Below, piece by piece: positions 57,867-64,000 of a stretch of DNA of 64,000 bases; within the stretch, counting starts at the first letter, position 1; each line of letters begins with the position of its first letter. Below the pieces are notes generated by a model that worked only from the letters and a program-made list of their open reading frames with translations, did no database searches and was not told the origin of the DNA. The stretch spans positions 124,001-188,000 of the forward strand of contig NZ_CP072197.1 of assembly GCF_018987235.1 (NCBI RefSeq), given 5' to 3'. This DNA comes from Lactobacillus crispatus (lineage in GTDB: Bacteria; Bacillota; Bacilli; Lactobacillales; Lactobacillaceae). The position numbers and the translations under genes are program-made.

Positions 57867-59816
57867 ATGTGCGGAATTGTCGCGTTTTATGATCCAAAGA
57901 TAAATGAAAAACAAGCTGTTATTGGTAAAATGATGGCTGCAATTAAACACCGTGGACCTAATTCTGACGGTTATTATACTAACGATGAAGTTGCCCTTGG
58001 CTTTAGAAGATTGTCAATTATTGACCTTCGTGGGGGCAGTCAACCTATTTATAACGAAGATAAAACTCGAGCAATTATTTTTAATGGGGAAATTTATAAC
58101 TTTAAACCATTAAGAGAAGAATTAATTAAGGCAGGTCACGTCTTTTCTACTAAGGCCGATACTGAAGTATTATTGCACGGCTATGAAGAATGGGGCATGG
58201 ATGGCTTACTTAAACGTGTTCGCGGGATGTTTGCCTTCCTTATTTGGGATGACAACAATAAGACCCTTTATGGTGCCCGTGACTTCTTTGGGATTAAGCC
58301 AATGTACTACAGTAACCAAAATGGGCACTTGCTTGTTGGTTCAGAACTTAAGAGTTTCTTGGAATTTCCAAAGTTTAAGCGCGAATTAAACGTTGAAGCA
58401 GTTAAGCCATACTTGATGAATCAATACAATGACCTAGAAGAAACCTTCTTTAAGGGCGTTTACCGCTTCCCAGCGGGCCACTGGTTTGAATACAAAGATG
58501 GTGAAATGAAGACCCATCAATATTGGGATGCTGAATATAAAGAAAATAGCCTTTCCTTTGAAGAAACTTTGCAAAAGATCAACGAAGATTTGAAAGAAAC
58601 GGTTGATTTGTATAGAAACGCTGATGTTAAGGTTGGTGCTTTCTTATCAGAAGGAATCGACTCTTCATACTTGACTAGTTTGCTTAACCCAGATGACGTT
58701 TTCTCAGTAAGTTTTGATGATTCAACTTATGATGAAGCTTCTAAGGCTAAGGCATTAGCAGATATTAATCACTGGAAGTTCTTCAGCGATAAGGTTGATG
58801 CTGATGAAGCAATGCGTGACTTCCCAGAAATGCAATACCACATGGATGAACCAGATGCTAATCCGTCAATCATTCCACTCTGGTACTTGTGTAAACTTGC
58901 TCGTAAGCATGTTACTGTTGCTCTTTCAGGTGAAGGCGCTGATGAATTGTTTGCTGGTTATGTGAACTACGGGATGCATACGCATAACGACATTATTAAG
59001 GTCTTTACTTCAGAATTGAAAAAGTTGCCTGAGAAGAAGCGGGTTAAATTGGCACACAAGATTAAGAGAATGCCTAATTTCCCAGGTAAAGTTCACATGT
59101 ACACCAATTTAGCTGAACCGAGTGAATTTTATGTCGGTCAATCGGTTATCTATGACATGGATTACCCAACTATCTTTACTTCTAAAGATGCTAATAGCAT
59201 TTTACAGCCAACGTATCGCAATAAATTGACTGTTAACGGCATTTACCAAAAAGACTTTAAGAAAGTAAAGGGAGTCGATAATGTTAAGCAGATGCAATAC
59301 ATTGACTTGCACCACTTTATGCTTAACGATATTGAACAAAAAGCTGATAAGATTTCGATGGCCCATTCACTTGAAGTTCGTGTTCCTTACCTCGACAAGA
59401 AGATTGCGGAATTGGCTAACTCTATCCCAACTAAGTACTTGGTTAACCGTCATGATACCAAGTATGCTTTGCGTAAGGCTTCAGAAAAAGTTTTACCAGA
59501 TGAGTGGGCTAAGAGACCTAAGCTTGGCTTCCCAACTCCAATTAAGCAATGGTTGAAGGAACCACGTTTTTACAAACAAGTTCATGCTCTTTTTGAAGAA
59601 GAATTTGTCAACGATATTTTTGACCAAAAGAAGATTATCAAGTTACTTGACGACAACTATGAAGGTGATGGCTCACATAGACGTCAAATCTGGACTATCT
59701 ACACCTTCCTTGTTTGGTACAAGTTGTTCTTTGTTGATTACGAAAACACAGTTAAGAAATATCAACACGTGCAACCTGAAGTTGCTAAGCTAATTTCACA
59801 AGGCAAATTACTATAA
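57867..59816 (+). CDS. asnB: Glutamine-hydrolysing asparagine-synthase-family amidotransferase
   Basis: Cys2 (MCGIVAF) is the glutaminase nucleophile, with RGPNSDGYY and the glutaminase pocket FNGEIYNFKPLREEL. The synthetase domain has the pyrophosphate loop AFLSEGIDSSYLTSL, where SGG is SEG. The 649-residue length fits the longer AsnB/AsnH group. Its neighbour 15 bases downstream is a D-aspartate-ligase-like ATP-grasp enzyme, so the true substrate may be the D-Asp side chain of peptidoglycan precursors (making D-Asn bridges) rather than free aspartate. That reading is inference from the pairing. Confidence 0.88.
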   Translation: MCGIVAFYDPKINEKQAVIGKMMAAIKHRGPNSDGYYTNDEVALGFRRLSIIDLRGGSQPIYNEDKTRAIIFNGEIYNFKPLREELIKAGHVFSTKADTEVLLHGYEEWGMDGLLKRVRGMFAFLIWDDNNKTLYGARDFFGIKPMYYSNQNGHLLVGSELKSFLEFPKFKRELNVEAVKPYLMNQYNDLEETFFKGVYRFPAGHWFEYKDGEMKTHQYWDAEYKENSLSFEETLQKINEDLKETVDLYRNADVKVGAFLSEGIDSSYLTSLLNPDDVFSVSFDDSTYDEASKAKALADINHWKFFSDKVDADEAMRDFPEMQYHMDEPDANPSIIPLWYLCKLARKHVTVALSGEGADELFAGYVNYGMHTHNDIIKVFTSELKKLPEKKRVKLAHKIKRMPNFPGKVHMYTNLAEPSEFYVGQSVIYDMDYPTIFTSKDANSILQPTYRNKLTVNGIYQKDFKKVKGVDNVKQMQYIDLHHFMLNDIEQKADKISMAHSLEVRVPYLDKKIAELANSIPTKYLVNRHDTKYALRKASEKVLPDEWAKRPKLGFPTPIKQWLKEPRFYKQVHALFEEEFVNDIFDQKKIIKLLDDNYEGDGSHRRQIWTIYTFLVWYKLFFVDYENTVKKYQHVQPEVAKLISQGKLL

Positions 59817-59837
59817 TTCTAGGGAGATTTTTTGAGG

Positions 59838-61121
59838 ATGAGTAAAAAATTTACGCCGATCTTACTCGGTAGTGATATCAACGTGTATGGTATGGCACGT
59901 TCATTTAATGAAGCATATGGCATTAAAGTGAAGGCCTTAGCTGACGTTCAACTTGCTGCTACTCGTTATTCAAGCATTGTGGACGTTGAATTGCATCATG
60001 GCTTTAGTAGCGATCCTACTTTTATGGACGTGATGCACAAAAAGATGGAAGAATACAAGAATCACGAGGAGCCAGTTATCTTGATTGCTTGTGGTGATGG
60101 CTATGCTGAGTTGCTTTCTAAGCACCAAGATGAATTGAAAAAGGTCTTTATCGTTCCTTACATAAAATATGACTTACTTGAAAAATTAATCTCTAAGGAA
60201 GGCTTTTATGAAATTGCGGAAGAATATGGCTTGCCTTACCCTAAGACTAAGATCATTACGATGGATGACTACAAGTCAGGTAAGTACGAGGATGTCCCAT
60301 TTGATTTCCCAGTGGAATTAAAGCCGGAAGATCCAGTTTCATGGTTGAAGTGTCAATTTGAAGGTCGGAAGAAGACTTTTGCCATTCAAGATAAGGCTGA
60401 ATTTAAGGATATCGTAACTAAGATTTATACTCATGGCTACAACGCTGACCTTATTTTGCAAGACTTTATTCCTGGTGATGATTCTAACATGCGGACCTTG
60501 AATGCTTATGTTGATAAGAACCACCAAGTAAAAATGATGTGTTTAGGGCACCCATTATTGGAAGACCCAACTCCACAATCAATTGGTAATTACATGGCGA
60601 TTTTGCCTGAGTACAATGAAAAATTGTACGAAGAAGTACAACAATTCCTTGAAAAGTTGAACTACACTGGTATGGCCAACTTTGATATCAAATATGATCC
60701 ACGTGATGGTGAATTCAAGTTCTTCGAAATCAACTTACGTCAGGGACGTTCTAGCTTCTACGTAACTTTGAACGGTTACAACTTGGCTAAATGGTACATT
60801 GATGACTATGTTGAAGATGCCTTGAAAGATAAGGAAACAGTTTATGGTAATAAGCTTGAATCTAAATACAAGCTTTGGTTAGGCGTGCCTAAGAAGATCT
60901 TCAATAATTATGCTTATGACAACGACTATAAGACGACTGCTGACGAACTTATTCGTGAGGGCCGCTATGGTACTACTGTCTTTTATGACAAGGATAGAAA
61001 CTTCAAGCGCTGGTTATTGATGAAGTACATGTTCCATAACTACTTCAAACGTTACAAGACTTACTATGAAGTTAATAAGGGTAAGATCTTTGACGAAGAA
61101 AATAAAAAATTAAACAAATAG
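59838..61121 (+). CDS. D-aspartate ligase (ATP-grasp) for the peptidoglycan cross-bridge
   Basis: The protein is an ATP-grasp carboxylate-amine ligase: PILLGSDINVYGMARSFNEAYGIKVKAL, ILIACGDGYAELLS, VPFDFPVELKPEDPVSW, and the metal-binding end ANFDIKYDPRDGEFKFFEINLRQGRSSFY. Length and sequence features fit the AslA/Asl-fm type that adds beta-linked D-Asp to lysine of the stem peptide, the bridge of lactobacilli and Enterococcus faecium. ATG 59838 is preferred; TTG 59832 has a better-spaced AGGGAG and is an alternative. Cotranscribed with the amidotransferase before it. Confidence 0.77.
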   Translation: MSKKFTPILLGSDINVYGMARSFNEAYGIKVKALADVQLAATRYSSIVDVELHHGFSSDPTFMDVMHKKMEEYKNHEEPVILIACGDGYAELLSKHQDELKKVFIVPYIKYDLLEKLISKEGFYEIAEEYGLPYPKTKIITMDDYKSGKYEDVPFDFPVELKPEDPVSWLKCQFEGRKKTFAIQDKAEFKDIVTKIYTHGYNADLILQDFIPGDDSNMRTLNAYVDKNHQVKMMCLGHPLLEDPTPQSIGNYMAILPEYNEKLYEEVQQFLEKLNYTGMANFDIKYDPRDGEFKFFEINLRQGRSSFYVTLNGYNLAKWYIDDYVEDALKDKETVYGNKLESKYKLWLGVPKKIFNNYAYDNDYKTTADELIREGRYGTTVFYDKDRNFKRWLLMKYMFHNYFKRYKTYYEVNKGKIFDEENKKLNK

Positions 61122-61128
61122 TTTAAAT

Positions 61129-61158
61129 TGAGAGGTAAAAAATGCCTCTCTTTTTTTC
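61129..61158 (+). terminator. Terminator of the asnB operon
   Basis: GAGAGG and CCTCTC form the stem around an A-rich loop, with seven T after it. Confidence 0.8.
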
Positions 61159-61204
61159 TAAAAAATTTTAGCTGAATCATTTCCCAATTTAATGGTCTTT
61201 TGGT

Positions 61205-61254
61205 TAATACAAGATATATTCATCTATATTTGAACATAATACAAGATGTTGTGT
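61205..61254. promoter_or_regulatory. Paired NrdR boxes upstream of nrdD
   Basis: TAATACAAGATATATT (from 61205) and TAATACAAGATGTTGT (from 61237) repeat the ACAAGAT core exactly 32 bp apart, about three helix turns. Position, pairing and spacing match NrdR sites of ribonucleotide reductase genes. Confidence 0.6.
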
Positions 61255-61294
61255 TTTGTGCTATGATAAAGACACGATATTTGGAGTGATTGAA

Positions 61295-63502
61295 ATGCTA
61301 AAAGAAGAATTTAACCAACAAAATGTAACAAAATTAAATACGCCTAAAACTTTTGTTAAACGTGATGGGTCAAAGTATCCGTTCGCAATTTTTAAACTCA
61401 ACATGGTTTTGCATAACCTAGATTTAGATAATGTAGCACCTGCTGTAATTGAAAAAATTGTGGCTAAACTAGATGCTGCTGATGAAGTAAATGCACAAGA
61501 TGTAGCAGTTGCTTTTAGAGATAGCCTAAATGAGTTGGGTTATTTGGATGAAGCTAAAGCTTATGTGCAATACCGCAAGCACGATGAAGAGGAATGGATT
61601 AAACAAACCGATACTCGTGCACGGTTAAAGCGAATGGTTAATGGTGACCCAACGATTGTTAACGAGAATGCCAACAAAGATAGTGAGGTCTTCAGTACTC
61701 AACGTGATTTAACTGCCGGGACCGTTGGTAAAACAGTTGGTTTGACCATGATGCCTGAGCACATTGCTAAAGCCCACTTGCGCGGTGATATTCACTGGCA
61801 TGACTTGGATTACACACCACTTTCACCAATGACTAACTGCTGTTTGATTGACTTTAAGGATATGCTAACTAATGGCTTCAAGATTGGAAATGCCTATATG
61901 ACTAGTCCTAACTCAATCAATGTGGCTACACATCAAGTTACGCAAATTATTACTAATGTAGCTTCTAGTCAATATGGTGGCTGTTCTTTTGATCGAGCTG
62001 ATGAAGTGTTGGCTCCTTTTGCAGAGAAAAACTACCAAAAGCATTTAAAGGATGCTGGCAAGTTCATTGATGATCCTGAAAAGCTGGAAGAATATGCTAA
62101 GAGTCAAACTAAGAAGGACATTTACGATGCCATGCAAGGCTTGGAATATGAGATTAATACCATGTTCTCTAGCCAAGGGCAAACGCCATTTACTACTTTA
62201 GGTTTTGGTTTAGGTACTTCTTGGATTGAAAAAGAAATTCAAAAAGATATCTTGCGTATCAGAATTAAAGGATTGGGTAGAGAACGCAGAACCGCAATTT
62301 TCCCTAAATTAGTTTTCACCATTAAGAAGGGCTTGAACTTACATCCAGGGGACCCTAACTACGATGTTAAACAACTGGCTATTCAATGTTCAACTAAGCG
62401 GATGTATCCAGACGTTTTAATGTATGATACGATCAAGAAAATTACAGGTTCTTTCAAGGCTCCAATGGGCTGTCGTTCATTCTTACAAGGCTGGAAGGAT
62501 GAAAATGGTAAGGAAGTTAACTCGGGCAGAATGAACTTGGGTGTTGTAACTGTTAACTTGCCAAGAATTGCCATGGAGAGTCATGGCGATAAGAAGTTAT
62601 TCTGGGAAATCTTCAATACTAGAATGCGGACTTGCCACCAAGCTTTAGCCTTTAAGGGTAGACGTGCAATTCAAGCTAAGCCCGAAAATGCGCCAATTAT
62701 GTATCAATATGGCGTCTTTGGTAAACGACTTAAGCCAGGTGATGATGTTAACGAGCTTTTCAAAAATGGTCGAGCTACGATTTCGTTAGGCTACATCGGT
62801 TTGTACGAAGTAGGGACAGTCTTTTATGGTCCTGATTGGGAACACAATGAAGAAGCACATGATTTTACAATTGAGATCGTGAAGAAAATGCATGACTTGT
62901 GTGCTAAGTGGGAAAAAGAGGACCCATATCATTGGCATTACAGTTTGTACTCAACTCCTAGTGAAAGTCTAACTGATCGCTTCTGCCGGCTCGATACGGC
63001 AAAGTTTGGCAAGGTGAAGGACATCACTGATAAGGAATACTACACTAATTCGTTCCACTATGATGTTCGTAAGCACCCAACCCCATTTGAAAAGTTGACT
63101 TTTGAAGCACCATATCCATATTATGCTGCAGGTGGTTTTATCCATTATTGTGAGTACCCTAACTTGAAGCAAAATCCAGCAGCCCTTGAAGCAGTTTGGG
63201 ATTGGGCTTATGACAAGGTAGGCTATCTAGGAACTAATACGCCAATTGATAAATGTTATAAGTGCGGTTTTGCTGGTGAATTCAAGTCTACTGCCAAGGG
63301 TTTTGAATGTCCTAAGTGTGGTAATCATGATCCTGCTACTTGTGATTGTGTCAAGCGAACTTGTGGCTACTTGGGCAACCCATTGAAGCGGCCAATGGTT
63401 CACGGTCGTCATGAAGAAATCGTGCACCGGGTTAAGCATATGGACTTTGGCATGGAAGATAGTTTAGCTACCGAAGAAGAAGTAAAAAACGGTGAGTACT
63501 AA
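61295..63502 (+). CDS. nrdD: Anaerobic ribonucleoside-triphosphate reductase
   Basis: ATG 61295 with GGAG nine bases upstream is the start. An ATP-cone lies near the N-terminus (TFVKRDGSKYPFAIFKLNMVLHNLDL). The catalytic 10-stranded barrel follows, then the zinc site CYKCGFAGEF...CPKCGNHDPATCDC and the glycyl-radical motif RTCGYLGNPLKRPMVHGRHEEI. The 735 residues are complete. It makes dNTPs without oxygen and needs the activase gene that overlaps its stop. NrdR boxes upstream suggest control by dATP/ATP levels. Confidence 0.95.
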   Translation: MLKEEFNQQNVTKLNTPKTFVKRDGSKYPFAIFKLNMVLHNLDLDNVAPAVIEKIVAKLDAADEVNAQDVAVAFRDSLNELGYLDEAKAYVQYRKHDEEEWIKQTDTRARLKRMVNGDPTIVNENANKDSEVFSTQRDLTAGTVGKTVGLTMMPEHIAKAHLRGDIHWHDLDYTPLSPMTNCCLIDFKDMLTNGFKIGNAYMTSPNSINVATHQVTQIITNVASSQYGGCSFDRADEVLAPFAEKNYQKHLKDAGKFIDDPEKLEEYAKSQTKKDIYDAMQGLEYEINTMFSSQGQTPFTTLGFGLGTSWIEKEIQKDILRIRIKGLGRERRTAIFPKLVFTIKKGLNLHPGDPNYDVKQLAIQCSTKRMYPDVLMYDTIKKITGSFKAPMGCRSFLQGWKDENGKEVNSGRMNLGVVTVNLPRIAMESHGDKKLFWEIFNTRMRTCHQALAFKGRRAIQAKPENAPIMYQYGVFGKRLKPGDDVNELFKNGRATISLGYIGLYEVGTVFYGPDWEHNEEAHDFTIEIVKKMHDLCAKWEKEDPYHWHYSLYSTPSESLTDRFCRLDTAKFGKVKDITDKEYYTNSFHYDVRKHPTPFEKLTFEAPYPYYAAGGFIHYCEYPNLKQNPAALEAVWDWAYDKVGYLGTNTPIDKCYKCGFAGEFKSTAKGFECPKCGNHDPATCDCVKRTCGYLGNPLKRPMVHGRHEEIVHRVKHMDFGMEDSLATEEEVKNGEY

Positions 63503-64000
63503 TGCCTGAAAAAGATAAAAACACTCAAGAAGGACCAGATATCCGGAGTAATTTGATCAAGGTTAATATGGGTGGGGATACCATGTTTGTGGATCCTGAC
63601 CAATATAAGCCACAGTTAGATCACCAACGTGAGTTAAAAAGAATGCACCGCAAGCCGAAAAATCCAAAACCACAAGAGTGGAAGACGGAGGATTATTCTA
63701 AACATAAAATTGCGGATTATAAGCCATTTAACTTTGTTGATGGTGAAGGCGTTAGATGTAGTCTTTATGTTTCAGGCTGTTTGTTCGATTGCCCTGGTTG
63801 CTATAATTTAGCAGCCCAAAACTTTAATTATGGTTTTCCATATACGCAAGAATTGGAAGACCGCATTATTAAAGACTTGGGCCAGCCATACGTGCAGGGA
63901 TTAACCTTACTAGGCGGAGAGCCATTTTTGAATACTTGGGTTTGTTTAAGAATTATTAACCGAATTCGAAAAGAATTTGGCCACAGTAAGGACATCTGGT
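63502..64000 (+). CDS. nrdG: Anaerobic ribonucleotide reductase activating protein (3' end outside window)
   Basis: The start overlaps the nrdD stop as TAATG. The radical-SAM cluster motif CLFDCPGC (CxxxCxxC) follows DGEGVRCSLYVSG, and LTLLGGEPFLN is the SAM-binding GGE. About 70 residues precede the usual family start near KPFNFVDG; they are charged (ELKRMHRKPKNPKPQEWKTED) and may be a lactobacillus extension. The 166 visible codons are open to the window edge. It generates the glycyl radical on NrdD. Confidence 0.92.
   Translation, partial: MPEKDKNTQEGPDIRSNLIKVNMGGDTMFVDPDQYKPQLDHQRELKRMHRKPKNPKPQEWKTEDYSKHKIADYKPFNFVDGEGVRCSLYVSGCLFDCPGCYNLAAQNFNYGFPYTQELEDRIIKDLGQPYVQGLTLLGGEPFLNTWVCLRIINRIRKEFGHSKDIW

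Noticed and set aside
1..64000. CRISPR arrays, rRNA and tRNA genes, prophage modules
   Set aside because: No repeat-spacer pattern, no tRNA cloverleaf or rRNA sequence, and no phage structural or integrase genes were seen in the window.

Overview
The window looks like chromosomal DNA of an acidophilus-group Lactobacillus (the L. helveticus / L. crispatus / L. acidophilus relatives). Supporting signs are the low-GC, AT-ending codon use, a type II nucleoside 2-deoxyribosyltransferase of the L. leichmannii/helveticus kind, a PgrA-type surface-exclusion CAP protein, a D-aspartate ligase for the L-Lys-D-Asp peptidoglycan bridge, and abundant IS30- and IS982-family elements. The species call is an inference from protein recognition, not from a database search.

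Layout. 0-8.5 kb: end of an unknown gene, a membrane-fused glycerophosphodiester phosphodiesterase, a small basic protein, a four-gene exopolysaccharide operon (degenerate GGDEF, 49-aa membrane protein, BcsA-like GT2, GH8), an HD hydrolase, an HNH protein and a tandem DUF805 protein. 8.5-11.3 kb: an amino-acid ABC importer behind a lysine riboswitch with its own promoter and terminator. 11.3-12.5 kb: IS30 copy 1, inserted in the 3' end of a 3-methyladenine glycosylase gene. 12.5-22 kb: housekeeping genes (DUF488, TerC, an Ogt homologue without its cysteine, sirtuin, cardiolipin synthase, DUF915, RNase HI, DUF1002, GT2, hydrolase). 22-30 kb: two identical inverted IS982 copies bracketing an AT-rich accessory island plus prs. 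30-36.4 kb: TetR and membrane protein, IS30 copy 2, a second amino-acid ABC importer and a CAP surface protein. 36.4-64 kb: ddl, a MerR/coiled-coil protein, a YibE/F pair, GH31, nagA behind a NagR-like operator, a protein-free stretch with a cre site and candidate small transcripts, an AAA ATPase behind 15-bp repeats, a MazEF-type pair, nucleoside deoxyribosyltransferase, EIIA, phosphatase, usp, a phosphonate-type ABC operon, tag, a metallophosphoesterase, asnB plus D-Asp ligase, and nrdD-nrdG behind paired NrdR boxes.

The most interesting part is 23.0-27.8 kb. It holds an Rgg/RopB-like regulator, a 10-codon ORF with an ideal ribosome binding site (MDWFQFPFIG), a protein of unknown family broken by a single-base shift, a YcaO cyclodehydratase, an MFS exporter and a SagB-type flavin dehydrogenase. 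It reads as a thiazole/oxazole-type RiPP locus under peptide quorum control, with a leaderless-looking signal peptide similar in placement to the RopB/SIP system of Streptococcus pyogenes. No precursor peptide and no E1-like partner protein are recognisable, and two genes end in possible frameshifts at A runs. The locus is therefore either divergent or decaying.

Mobile elements have shaped the window. Each of the four IS copies has its own target-site duplication (9 bp for IS982, 13 bp for IS30), so they are independent insertions. They changed the mpg C-terminus, the leader of the second ABC importer and probably the tetR promoter, and they leave long repeats that could delete about 20 kb or invert about 6 kb.
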